Shown: positions 1 to 7,017, counted from the stretch's first letter. The stretch: 13,710 nt of DNA from Thermodesulfobacteriota bacterium (GCA_030017815.1 JASEGX010000040.1:1-13710), one strand, 5' to 3'. The notes: generated by a model not told the origin, from the letters alone. Translations and numbers: made by a program.

Positions 1-51
1 GTCAAAATCTGAAGCGGTTTTTTTAATAATCTCCGGATATTAAGGCTCGGA

Positions 52-1161
52 TTACGGGCCTTTTTGCAGCATAAACCGCCGCATACGGATGTTAAGAAGC
101 AGGCCGATACTGGTCAGGGTAGTGATGGCTGAAGAACCACCATAACTGATCAAGGGAAGAGGGACTCCGACCACAGGCATTAGGCCAAGAGCCATGCCCA
201 CATTTACCACTAACTGCCAGAATATCATGGCCAATATACCAAACGCCAAAAAGGTGCCGAACTTTTCCTTTGAACGGATAGCGACCTGCAATGCCAACAA
301 AATAAGCAAAAAATAAAGAATAATCAGCAGAATCGATCCCATAAAACCCCACTCTTCCGCAAGGACGGAAAAGGCAAAATCAGTATGCTGTTCGGGGAGA
401 AAATCGAGTTTGCTTTGTGATCCCCCTAAATAACCCTTTCCCAATATCTTGCCGGACCCTACTGCGATTTTGGACTGAAGGGCATGATAACCAGCCCCCA
501 AGGGGTCTCTTTCCGGCCAGAGAAAAGATTCCACCCTCTTTTTTTGATAATCCTTTAATAAAGACCAGATAAACGGCACAGAGGTTAACCCAAAACCCAG
601 CAAGGTCAAAAATGCGCCCCATTTTAGCCCTACAAAAAGGATCATTGACGCCAGTATAAACAAGAGCAAAAGGCTTGTCCCTAAATCCGGCTCTTTAACG
701 ATAAGAATAAAGGGGAGCAAAACAATACCCGCCGGCGCCAGGAGGTCACTTAGTCCGTAGCCCTTTTTAACGTCTTTGTGATAGAAATAACTGGCCAGCG
801 CAATAACCGTCGCCAACTTGGCCATCTCTGATGGTTGAAAAACCAGGGAGCCAAAACCTAGCCACCTTTGAGAGCCGGAAACTGTTTTCCCAACAAACAA
901 CACGGCCACCAGGGTTATTATAGAACCCGCGTATATGTAAGGAGCCCACTCAGCTATCCGCCGGTAATCAAAAGATAGAACGACAACCATAATGACCCCG
1001 GATAGGCCCAGCCAATAAAGCTGCCTTAGATAAACTGTAGTTGCAGAACCAGTAGCAGAATAACCGGCGCTATAAAGATTTAAAACTCCTAACATCGATA
1101 AAAGTATCACTACCCCAAGTAATGGCCAATCAAAGTTGGTTATATACCTCCTATCTATCAT
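52..1161 (-). CDS. rodA: RodA, SEDS-family peptidoglycan glycosyltransferase
   Basis: Integral membrane glycan polymerase of the elongasome; it polymerises lipid II into glycan strands during lateral wall growth, partnered with PBP2. The 369-residue protein is strongly hydrophobic with about ten membrane segments, the usual RodA size. Seen in sequence: the conserved loop FLPEQHTDFAF (residues 254-264), in which Asp261 fits the essential aspartate of RodA enzymes, and the C-terminal YGGSS motif (near 342) followed by a basic tail. The ATG start overlaps the end of the PBP2 gene by 11 bases, and a G-rich Shine-Dalgarno-like stretch lies just upstream, so the pair is probably translationally coupled. 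FtsW is the main alternative, but the PBP2 and MreBCD neighbours point to RodA. No convincing terminator is visible in the 51 bases beyond the stop, so the transcript may continue out of the window. Confidence 0.96.
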   Translation of the reverse strand: MIDRRYITNFDWPLLGVVILLSMLGVLNLYSAGYSATGSATTVYLRQLYWLGLSGVIMVVVLSFDYRRIAEWAPYIYAGSIITLVAVLFVGKTVSGSQRWLGFGSLVFQPSEMAKLATVIALASYFYHKDVKKGYGLSDLLAPAGIVLLPFILIVKEPDLGTSLLLLFILASMILFVGLKWGAFLTLLGFGLTSVPFIWSLLKDYQKKRVESFLWPERDPLGAGYHALQSKIAVGSGKILGKGYLGGSQSKLDFLPEQHTDFAFSVLAEEWGFMGSILLIILYFLLILLALQVAIRSKEKFGTFLAFGILAMIFWQLVVNVGMALGLMPVVGVPLPLISYGGSSAITTLTSIGLLLNIRMRRFMLQKGP

Positions 1162-3085
1162 TTGTACCCCCTGTGCGAACCAAGGCCGCCTCCGGGCTGG
1201 ACTTTTTGCCGAAATATTCTTCCAAAACCGCTCTGGCTACAGGAGCAGCTATTGAACCACCATGCCCGCTATGTTCAACTAAGACCGCAATTGCTATCTC
1301 AGGGTCCTCCACCGGGGCAAAGGCTATAAACCAGGCATGGTCCCGATACTTATAAGGTATAGCGGTTACGTTCTTCTCTCGGTAAGCGGGCAAACGAACC
1401 ACCTGAGCCGTCCCGGTCTTGCCTCCGACCATAACGTCACTAAGCCGGCATCTCCCCCCCGTTCCATGGGGTTCATTTACCACACCGGCCAGGCCGTCTC
1501 GTATTATTTCCATATTACGTTTACAAACAGGAACCCGCCCATCTATTATGGGCTTAAACTGTTTTATTATCTTGCCGTCAAGACTAACGATTTTTTCCAC
1601 AAACTGGGGACGATAAAGCGCTCCCCCATTGGCCACAGCGGAGATCACGCGCAGCATCTGAAGGGGAGTAACCAGATTAAACCCCTGGCCGATGGCAATA
1701 GAAAGCGTCTCCCCCTCCTGCCAGGGCACCTTATGCCGTTTTAATTTCCAGTCGGAAGTAGGCACTAATCCTGCCTTTTCATGTTCTAATTCTACCTTGG
1801 TAAGTGATCCCAGACCAAAACCATGCGCATAATGGGCCAGGCGACTCACGCCCAATCTTCTTCCCATTTCATAGAAATAAACGTCGCATGACCGCACGAT
1901 ACCTTTATGCATATCCACGCTGCCATGCCCTTTTTCCTCCCAACACCTATAGACTCGGTTACCAAAAGGATAATATCCACTACAATATAGTGGAGCGGTA
2001 GGGTCAATGACCTTCTCTTCCAGTGCGGCCGCCATAGTTATAATCTTATAAATAGAACCCGGGGGATATTGCCCTTGGATAATCTTATCCGGTAAGGGCC
2101 GTAAAGGATCATTTACCAGACCTGACCACTCTTCACGAGTTAATCCGTGGAGGAAGGCCTCCAAATCAATATTCGGACAGCTTGCCCAGGTCAGTATCTT
2201 TCCATTTCTGGGATCCATGGCTACGACTGCCCCTGAACGACCGACCATAGCATCTTCGGCTACCCTTTGCAGGTCGGCGTCCAGGGTGAGATAAATATTA
2301 TTCCCGGAAACGGGTGGGATATCCCCATAAACACTTATCACCCGTCCGACGGCATCAACCTCTACCTGTCTGCCGCCGCCCATACCCGCCAAATCCGCCT
2401 GATAAACCTTCTCCAGACCACATCGCCCCACAAGTTCACCCAACCTGACGTTCTTAAATAATTCGCCCTTCAATTCCTTTTCATTTATCTCTCCCAGGTA
2501 ACCAAATAAATGTGCGGCTATATTCCCATAAACATAGCTTCTTTTAGGTTCAATCTCTATAGTTACACCGGGCATCTCAAACTTGTACATCTCTATTAAG
2601 GCTACGGTATCTGCATCCACATCTTCACATAAACGTATAGGCATAAAACGGGGCATATTCTTCGCCGCCACCACCTTTTCCCATAGTGAGGCCGGACTTT
2701 TCTTCAAGAGGGAGCTCAAACGGTTAAGTAACTTATTTATGTCTTTTACGTCTTCACGAACCAGGGATATGCTGAAAGACGGCCGGCTTTGCACCAGCAC
2801 CTGCCCATGCCGATCCAGAATATCTCCCCGTGGACCCGGCATGTATTGGATGCGGAGGCAATTTCTCTCCGAGCGTTTGAGGTATTCGTCACCTTTTATA
2901 ATCTGTAGATACCAGAGGCGGGCAAAAAAAATGGCAAAAACGACTATTACGAATACAGTAATCCGGTCAAATCTCCTGTGGTATTCCTCGATTTCTGCCG
3001 GATCAAATGCCCTTATGCGTAAATCTCTTTTTGAACCTGTCTGCCTCACAATAGACCACTTATCCGGTAAGACCCCCAAAATCAT
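1151..3085 (-). CDS. mrdA: Penicillin-binding protein 2 (peptidoglycan D,D-transpeptidase)
   Basis: Class B PBP that cross-links peptidoglycan in the periplasm during elongation, working with RodA. Counting from the in-frame GTG at 3091: a membrane anchor at about residues 43-63, the dimerisation/pedestal region at 80-250, then the transpeptidase domain with SIYK (Ser346 nucleophile, Lys349), SCD (401-403, the SxD form expected in PBP2) and KTGT (558-561). Cys370, Cys383, His389 and Cys402 lie where a zinc site is known in Gram-negative PBP2. The start is uncertain: ATG 3085 is given here, GTG 3091 is two codons upstream, and a GTG near 3049 is also possible; none has a strong ribosome binding site. 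The gene follows mreD by about 20 bases and overlaps rodA, as is typical of mre-mrd operons. Confidence 0.95.
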   Translation of the reverse strand: MILGVLPDKWSIVRQTGSKRDLRIRAFDPAEIEEYHRRFDRITVFVIVVFAIFFARLWYLQIIKGDEYLKRSERNCLRIQYMPGPRGDILDRHGQVLVQSRPSFSISLVREDVKDINKLLNRLSSLLKKSPASLWEKVVAAKNMPRFMPIRLCEDVDADTVALIEMYKFEMPGVTIEIEPKRSYVYGNIAAHLFGYLGEINEKELKGELFKNVRLGELVGRCGLEKVYQADLAGMGGGRQVEVDAVGRVISVYGDIPPVSGNNIYLTLDADLQRVAEDAMVGRSGAVVAMDPRNGKILTWASCPNIDLEAFLHGLTREEWSGLVNDPLRPLPDKIIQGQYPPGSIYKIITMAAALEEKVIDPTAPLYCSGYYPFGNRVYRCWEEKGHGSVDMHKGIVRSCDVYFYEMGRRLGVSRLAHYAHGFGLGSLTKVELEHEKAGLVPTSDWKLKRHKVPWQEGETLSIAIGQGFNLVTPLQMLRVISAVANGGALYRPQFVEKIVSLDGKIIKQFKPIIDGRVPVCKRNMEIIRDGLAGVVNEPHGTGGRCRLSDVMVGGKTGTAQVVRLPAYREKNVTAIPYKYRDHAWFIAFAPVEDPEIAIAVLVEHSGHGGSIAAPVARAVLEEYFGKKSSPEAALVRTGGTNDR

Positions 3086-3104
3086 AACCACTTAATAAGA
3101 AATC

Positions 3105-3605
3105 TTAGCGCGAGACCTCGCGCACTTCCCGTAACCCAAACAACCGGTCAAAATAATCGTAACAAATGAAAAAGATAGGACTTAGCAGAGATGTCAGGAG
3201 ACTTTGAAGAAAGACCATCCAAATGTGATGCCACCGAATTACTCCATCCATGAACACCAAATCTAAAACCAGCAGGCCTAAGTTAGCCAAAAAACTTACA
3301 GAAAAAATGATAGCCATTTGATAATAGATATTTTTTATGACCAGGTTACGTGAGATAACCTTTACTAATAAAAAAAGCAGGGCATAAACGAGTACATGCA
3401 TGCCCAGGGCGCTGCCTGCAAATGTATCCACCAATATACCTAAAGAAAAAATTAATAAACCGCTCTGGATCCCATTTAGGTAAAGTGAGACATATATAAT
3501 TAAGAGAAGCAACCCATCAATTTTAAGTTTCCATAAAGGCAAATGGTAAAATAGGGTCGTTTCCAGGATCAACAATGCACAACCCAGTAAAAATAAGAAA
3601 AACAT
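3105..3605 (-). CDS. mreD: MreD, rod shape-determining membrane protein
   Basis: Small polytopic inner-membrane protein of the elongation complex; MreD interacts with MreC and is thought to modulate PBP2-RodA activity. The 166-residue product is almost entirely hydrophobic, with about five predicted membrane segments and short charged loops, matching the family in length and layout. MreD sequences diverge strongly and have no catalytic motif, so the call leans on topology and on its position between mreC and mrdA. The gene starts at an ATG, 111 bases after mreC. That unusually wide gap for this operon contains a short palindromic repeat. Confidence 0.88.
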   Translation of the reverse strand: MFFLFLLGCALLILETTLFYHLPLWKLKIDGLLLLIIYVSLYLNGIQSGLLIFSLGILVDTFAGSALGMHVLVYALLFLLVKVISRNLVIKNIYYQMAIIFSVSFLANLGLLVLDLVFMDGVIRWHHIWMVFLQSLLTSLLSPIFFICYDYFDRLFGLREVREVSR

Positions 3606-3639
3606 ATTTCGGTCACTTTATCCCACACAACTATTTAGC

Positions 3640-3708
3640 CACTAAGGCACCAAGGTGGATAATCCTCTTAATTCTCACCTATCCTTCGTGTCTTGGTGAC
3701 GTTGTGGC
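3640..3708. repeat. Imperfect inverted repeat of 8-bp words between mreC and mreD
   Basis: The left arm is two 8-mers, CACTAAGG and CACCAAGG (3640-3655). The right arm is CCTTCGTG, TCTTGGTG and ACGTTGTG (3683-3706), which is the same word family on the other strand. The arms together could fold into an imperfect hairpin in the mre transcript. The unit is not conserved exactly, but the 8-bp register is kept. There is no ORF in it. It could be a small mobile repeat, a processing hairpin or a protein-binding array. Confidence 0.6.
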
Positions 3709-3716
3709 GCTAGTTA

Positions 3717-4556
3717 CTATTCCATTATAGAGCTTTTTTCTAAAACAACCAATGCTTCCTCTATATCAGAAATATTAACACAGGGGACCACTTCGATATC
3801 TTGAAATAATCCCGGACGGGAACTCTTGGCCTTAATAACCCTCCCGACAGGCAACCCTTTAGGGAATATACCCCCCACCCCGGAAGAAATTACTATATCC
3901 CCGGGTTTAACATCGTCACGAATGCCAACGTAATCTAAATAACAGCCTCCACTGGATTCTCCCTTGAGCACTCCCCTTACCCTGCTTCTCTGCACAATGA
4001 CATCGACAGCGCTGTTCCGGTCTGTAATCAGTAAAACCTTTGCATAGTGCAGGGAGACACTTATAATCTGGCCGACAACACCATCAGCAGATATAACCGC
4101 CATCCCCCTTTGAAGCCCGTCGTCAGAACCACGGTTAATAATCATGGTCTTAAACCAGACCGTGGGATCGTACCCAACAACCTCTGCCGACAAAAGGGGC
4201 AGGGGCACCGTCTCTTTAAAATTTAACAGTTTCTTGAACCGGATATTAGCAATAATGGCTTCACGATACTCATTGTTTTTACTGCGAAGTCGTTCGATTT
4301 CCTTTCTCAACAATCTATTTTCCTTTTGCACGCCAACTAAGTAGATATAATCATGCCCAAAAGCAGCAATTCCCCTCTGAATGAAGACGATCCCTTTCTG
4401 GATGGGAGCAAGCAACTCCACACCAACCTTCTGCCAGGGGCCAAAATCCCTGTTTTTCCCTATACTGGAAACAAGGAGTACGAAAAGGATAACAGCTAAC
4501 AGACCGGTTAAGATAAAAAATTTTAGACGATTAAGGGGTCTTTCCTTCTTTCGCAT
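3717..4556 (-). CDS. mreC: MreC, periplasmic rod shape-determining protein
   Basis: Bitopic inner-membrane protein that assembles in the periplasm and activates PBP2/RodA under MreB guidance. From the ATG at 4556 the product has 279 residues: a basic N-terminus (MRKKERPLNR), one membrane segment at about 12-30, a charged helical coiled-coil region at about 74-114 (ENRLLRKEIERLRSKNNEYRE), and a C-terminal beta-barrel part beginning near 120 with the family-typical NRGSDDGLQRGMAV stretch (141-154). A TTG one codon upstream (4559) would also work, but the ATG is preferred. The gene lies 13 bases after the mreB stop, which fits co-transcription and probable coupling. The C-terminus is a normal length with no sign of truncation. 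Confidence 0.95.
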   Translation of the reverse strand: MRKKERPLNRLKFFILTGLLAVILFVLLVSSIGKNRDFGPWQKVGVELLAPIQKGIVFIQRGIAAFGHDYIYLVGVQKENRLLRKEIERLRSKNNEYREAIIANIRFKKLLNFKETVPLPLLSAEVVGYDPTVWFKTMIINRGSDDGLQRGMAVISADGVVGQIISVSLHYAKVLLITDRNSAVDVIVQRSRVRGVLKGESSGGCYLDYVGIRDDVKPGDIVISSGVGGIFPKGLPVGRVIKAKSSRPGLFQDIEVVPCVNISDIEEALVVLEKSSIME

Positions 4557-4569
4557 CAAGACATCCGTA

Positions 4570-5604
4570 TTACTGTATAGCGATCTCTTTCAGGATATCG
4601 ATATTGTCCAGAATTTTTCCGGATCCCAGCACTACGGATGAGAGGGGGTCATCAGCAATAATAATAGGCAGCCCGGTCTCTTCTCTTAATAATTTATCCA
4701 GATTACGCAAAAGAGCGCCTCCACCGGTAAGAACTATCCCTTTATCGACAATATCTGCTGCCAGCTCAGGAGGTGTTTGTTCCAAAGCGACCTTCACCGT
4801 CTCCACTATAGCATCTACCTGTTCGGTTATGGCCTCTCGTACTTCGTCGGCATCTATAGTAATTGTTTTGGGGACTCCTGAGACGAGATCCCGGCCTTTT
4901 ATGTCCATGGTGTCATAAGGCTTCTCCGGCATTACGTTGCCGATAGTGGTCTTTATCATCTCAGCAGAGTGTTCACCAATCAATAAATTATACTTCTTCT
5001 TGATATATTGTAAGATGGCCTCATCCATTTTATCTCCGGCCACTCTAACTGACCCCGAATAAACAACCCCGGACAGAGAAATAACAGCTACTTCAGTAGT
5101 ACCGCCTCCGATATCCACTATCATATTGGCGGTAGGCTCGGTTATGGGCAGACCTGCGCCCACGGCCGCAGCCATCGGTTCCTCAATCAGATAAACTTCC
5201 CGTGCCCCTGCTGATTCTGCAGATTCCTTGACCGCCCTTTTTTCCACCTGGGTTATCCCCGAAGGGACACTAATAATAATACGTGGGCGCACCAGGGTCC
5301 GCCTGTTATGCACCTTGGTAATAAAATAACGGAGCATGGCCTCCGTTACCTCAAAATCGGCAATAACCCCGTCCCTCATAGGACGGATAGCCTTTATGTT
5401 GCCCGGCGTCTTTCCCAGCATCATTTTAGCCTCTTTCCCCACAGCCAGGACCTTGCTGGCGCCTCTAATATCCTTTCTCACCGCTACAACCGAGGGTTCT
5501 CTTAAGACAACCCCTTTCCCTTTGACGTAGACCAACGTATTCGCGGTACCCAGGTCAATGGCCAGATCGCTAGATAACCACCCCAATATAGAGTCAAATA
5601 TCAT
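4570..5604 (-). CDS. mreB: MreB, bacterial actin homologue
   Basis: ATP-binding actin-like protein that forms membrane-attached antiparallel filaments and orients the elongasome. The 344-residue length is typical. Nucleotide-binding signatures are visible: DLGTANT (17-23, phosphate 1), EEPMAAA (141-147), DIGGGTTE (164-171, phosphate 2) and LTGGGALLR (292-300, adenosine loop). The first residues, MIFDSILGWLSSDL, form a hydrophobic amphipathic segment, as expected for direct membrane binding in Gram-negative MreB. The start is well supported: AAGGAG on the minus strand at 5613-5618 lies 8 bases before the ATG. It is the first gene of the mreBCD-mrdA-rodA operon. Confidence 0.98.
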   Translation of the reverse strand: MIFDSILGWLSSDLAIDLGTANTLVYVKGKGVVLREPSVVAVRKDIRGASKVLAVGKEAKMMLGKTPGNIKAIRPMRDGVIADFEVTEAMLRYFITKVHNRRTLVRPRIIISVPSGITQVEKRAVKESAESAGAREVYLIEEPMAAAVGAGLPITEPTANMIVDIGGGTTEVAVISLSGVVYSGSVRVAGDKMDEAILQYIKKKYNLLIGEHSAEMIKTTIGNVMPEKPYDTMDIKGRDLVSGVPKTITIDADEVREAITEQVDAIVETVKVALEQTPPELAADIVDKGIVLTGGGALLRNLDKLLREETGLPIIIADDPLSSVVLGSGKILDNIDILKEIAIQ

Positions 5605-5684
5605 ACCCTCTTCTCCTTAATTTTAATGAAAAAAACCTTTAAATTTTAAACGGTTCTCCCGCTTTTCTTATTTTCCAGCCTTTC

Positions 5685-5713
5685 ACAATAACCCGTGTAA
5701 TAACAAGGGTCAA
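5685..5713 (-). promoter_or_regulatory. Probable sigma70-type promoter of the mreB operon
   Basis: Read on the minus strand, TTGACC (5708-5713) is separated by exactly 17 bases from TATTGT (5685-5690). The -35 box matches the consensus at 5 of 6 positions and the -10 box at 4 of 6. Transcription would start near 5678, leaving a leader of about 75 bases before the mreB ATG. Ten bases beyond the -35 box lies an odd-centred palindrome (5724-5738). Confidence 0.5.
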
Positions 5714-5723
5714 TATCTTTTTT

Positions 5724-5738
5724 ATGCATAATATGCAT
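5724..5738. promoter_or_regulatory. Palindrome just upstream of the mreB promoter
   Basis: ATGCATA and TATGCAT flank a single central A, a perfect 7-bp inverted repeat. It lies at about -45 to -60 relative to the proposed mreB transcription start, where an activator or nucleoid protein could bind. The sequence is AT-rich, so a chance palindrome is possible. No specific regulator is proposed. Confidence 0.35.
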
Positions 5739-5754
5739 ACTTACCTTTTTACCT

Positions 5755-6024
5755 GGTTTCCATCCGGAAACCATATATTCCCTCTTCCTTTGACGGGGGA
5801 GGGCTAGAGAGGGGGTGAAAGGTTGTGCAATTTCAAGATGCTCCCCATCCCCTTCATCCCCTCCCGCCAGGAGACTGTGTCATAATCGTTATTTGTCATT
5901 GCGAGCGACCGAAGAAAGCGTGGCAATCTCTATGAGTTCAATACGTCGTGAGATTGCTTCGGTCGTTTCTCTCCCTCGTAATGACATTACGATACAGCCA
6001 CCAGGGGAGGGGCGTTTCCGGATG
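5755..6024. repeat. Composite of nested palindromic repeats
   Basis: Outer arms CATCCGGAAAC (5761-5771) and GTTTCCGGATG (6014-6024) are perfect reverse complements; the left arm also forms its own hairpin (GGTTTCC 5755-5761, GGAAACC 5766-5772). Inside is a G-rich/C-rich imperfect inverted repeat: a gacggggga-type arm around 5789-5817 against a C-rich arm around 5849-5876. Inside that lies a third palindrome, GTCATTGCGAG (5895-5905) to CTCGTAATGAC (5975-5985), listed separately. A 70-codon open frame running through it is composed of repeat sequence and is not taken as a gene. The block fills much of the 599-bp gap between mreB and the TetR gene; 6025-6108 beyond it is AT-rich with no feature I can name. 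Confidence 0.6.
5895..5985. repeat. Palindromic GTCATTGCGAG interspersed repeat
   Basis: A 91-bp near-perfect inverted repeat with three successive matching stems: GTCATTGCGAG/CTCGTAATGAC (5895-5905 with 5975-5985, one mismatch), CGACCGAAG/CTTCGGTCG (5906-5914 with 5957-5965) and GCAATCTC/GAGATTGC (5923-5930 with 5950-5957). I recognise the GTCATTGCGAGCGACCGAAG word from interspersed non-coding repeats in several bacterial phyla (from memory, not searched). It has no coding capacity. It is probably a non-autonomous, MITE-like element whose insertion split the surrounding G-rich/C-rich repeat. Confidence 0.7.
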
Positions 6025-6108
6025 TAACCTCCCTAACTATATATCGTTCAATTCAATAAATTAATTTACTCATTTTGAAATTTTAATGAAAGTCTGATGA
6101 AAATTATC

Positions 6109-6138
6109 TTGACAAAATTTATGGAATCTTATTTCATA
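6109..6138 (+). promoter_or_regulatory. Probable promoter of the TetR-family gene
   Basis: A perfect -35 hexamer TTGACA occurs at 6109-6114. A weaker -10 follows at 17-18 bases spacing (TTTCAT at 6132 or TTCATA at 6133). The transcription start would then fall about 6144, at the edge of the palindrome 6145-6168, the geometry expected for repression by a bound autoregulator. Confidence 0.45.
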
Positions 6139-6144
6139 CATATA

Positions 6145-6168
6145 TTATGAATGAGCAACCATTCATAA
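6145..6168. promoter_or_regulatory. FadR-like operator palindrome
   Basis: A perfect 9-bp inverted repeat, TTATGAATG and CATTCATAA, around a 6-base centre (AGCAAC). The core TGAATG-N6-CATTCA has the same arms and spacing as the operator known for the TetR-type FadR of Bacillus. It lies 36 bases before the GTG start of a FadR-like TetR gene and directly downstream of its likely promoter. Autorepression is the simplest reading. Confidence 0.75.
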
Positions 6169-6203
6169 AGGACCTTTTCTGAGCCAAATAAGCCTATAAC
6201 TCT

Positions 6204-6806
6204 GTGAAAGCCACCGACAAACATCAGAAGATTATCCAGGCCGCCGTTAAAATTTTTGCCCGAAACGGTTTTTTTAACTCGCGCATCTCGGAAATCGCCA
6301 AAGAAGCAAACGTGGCAGACGGCACGATATATCTTTATTTTAACAATAAATATGACATCCTCATCTCCCTCTTTGAGGAAGAGATGGGGAAAATCATCAC
6401 GAACATGAGGGAAGAACTGGCCAAAGAAGAAAACCCGCTGCAACAATTGGAGGTTTTTGCCCGGGTTCACCTGAAAATTGTAGAAGAAAACAGGGAACTG
6501 GCCGAGGTGCTTCAGGTCGAAATCCGGCAGAGTAGTAAATTTATGAAGGAATATCGCAATAAAAAATTTGCCGAGTATGTAAATATAATCTCTTCCGTTA
6601 TAAAAAAGGGGCAGGAACAAGGCCTCATCCGCGAAGACGTTATGCCGGGCATATTAAAACGGGCCTTTTTCGGAGCCTTAGATGAGATGTCCCGTTTCTG
6701 GATACTCTCCCCTCAAAAAAAATACAGCACGCATACTGCAGCCAAACAGATTAGCGATTTCTTTATTCGCGGCATTACCGTATCTGGTCATGATATTCTC
6801 TCCTGA
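6204..6806 (+). CDS. TetR-family transcriptional regulator, FadR (acyl-CoA-responsive) type
   Basis: Cytoplasmic DNA-binding repressor. The N-terminal TetR helix-turn-helix domain spans about residues 5-55, and its signature VADGTIYLYF (37-46) followed by NNKYDILISLFEEEMG is very close, as I recall it, to the Bacillus FadR subgroup that releases DNA on binding long-chain acyl-CoA. The 200-residue length is normal. The C-terminal ligand domain (about 60-195) is all-helical and includes the VLQVEIRQSS stretch, also reminiscent of FadR. The start is the GTG at 6204; the nearest upstream in-frame codon of note is a stop at 6189 and no ATG lies between. No good ribosome binding site is seen. The upstream palindrome supports autoregulation. 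Its targets, probably beta-oxidation genes, are not in this window. Confidence 0.85.
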   Translation: MKATDKHQKIIQAAVKIFARNGFFNSRISEIAKEANVADGTIYLYFNNKYDILISLFEEEMGKIITNMREELAKEENPLQQLEVFARVHLKIVEENRELAEVLQVEIRQSSKFMKEYRNKKFAEYVNIISSVIKKGQEQGLIREDVMPGILKRAFFGALDEMSRFWILSPQKKYSTHTAAKQISDFFIRGITVSGHDILS

Positions 6807-6809
6807 CGC

Positions 6810-6843
6810 AACCCGAACTCGTAACTCACAACTCGCAACCCAT
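6810..6843. repeat. Short array of 7-bp words after the TetR gene
   Basis: Starting three bases after the TetR stop codon: AACCCG (6 bases), then AACTCGT, AACTCAC, AACTCGC and AACCCAT in an unbroken 7-base register. Each unit begins AAC and continues YC. No ORF or terminator-type hairpin is present. Confidence 0.65.
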
Positions 6844-6870
6844 TTTTAGGCATTGGCTTTTTCAGTGACT

Positions 6871-6898
6871 TTGTGGTAAAAAACAAACAAAGTATAGT
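6871..6898 (+). promoter_or_regulatory. Possible promoter of the fbp operon
   Basis: TATAGT (6893-6898) matches the -10 consensus at 5 of 6 positions. A weak -35 candidate TTGTGG (6871-6876) lies 16 bases upstream. Transcription would begin around 6905, within the 7-bp-word repeat of the leader, giving an approximately 115-base leader before the ATG at 7018. Confidence 0.35.
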
Positions 6899-6902
6899 GA
6901 AC

Positions 6903-6985
6903 GTCATTAGCCAACAGTCATTTATCACTGGTAAAAGTTTCAATCTTCCACAGTTAACATGACCGATGATTAATGACCAGTGACG
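6903..6985. repeat. Paired 7-bp-word arrays in opposite orientation in the fbp leader
   Basis: Left arm: GTCATTA, GCCAACA, GTCATTT, ATCACTG (6903-6930). Right arm: GACCGAT, GATTAAT, GACCAGT, GACG (6961-6985), which is the same word family read on the other strand. Exact complementary pairs include GTCATTA (6903-6909) with TAATGAC (6971-6977) and TCACTGG (6925-6931) with CCAGTGA (6977-6983). The arms are separated by 30 bases. The right arm ends 20 bases before the fbp ribosome binding site. Confidence 0.6.
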
Positions 6986-7017
6986 TTGCCTATCATATGG
7001 CTATTAAGGAGAAATCC

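Noticed and set aside
1..51. Possible terminator after rodA (T-run near 18-24)
   Set aside because: The T-run is on the plus strand while rodA reads on the minus strand, and no stable stem precedes a T-run in the right orientation.
5890..5990. CRISPR-like repeats in the mreB-TetR gap
   Set aside because: The repeats are single inverted copies, not regularly spaced direct repeats with unique spacers, and no cas gene is nearby.
5815..6027. 70-residue open frame on the plus strand
   Set aside because: It lies wholly within nested palindromic repeats; its composition (Ser/Pro-rich, LRATEESVAIS) is typical of translated interspersed repeat.
6129..6620. 163-residue minus-strand open frame opposite the TetR gene
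   Set aside because: It is a phenylalanine-rich antisense shadow of a well-supported TetR gene, with no recognisable domain.
6973..7017. Upstream ATG extending fbp by 15 residues
   Set aside because: This ATG is part of the 7-bp-word array, and the ATG at 7018 has a well-spaced AAGGAG. The extension does not look like a class I FBPase N-terminus.
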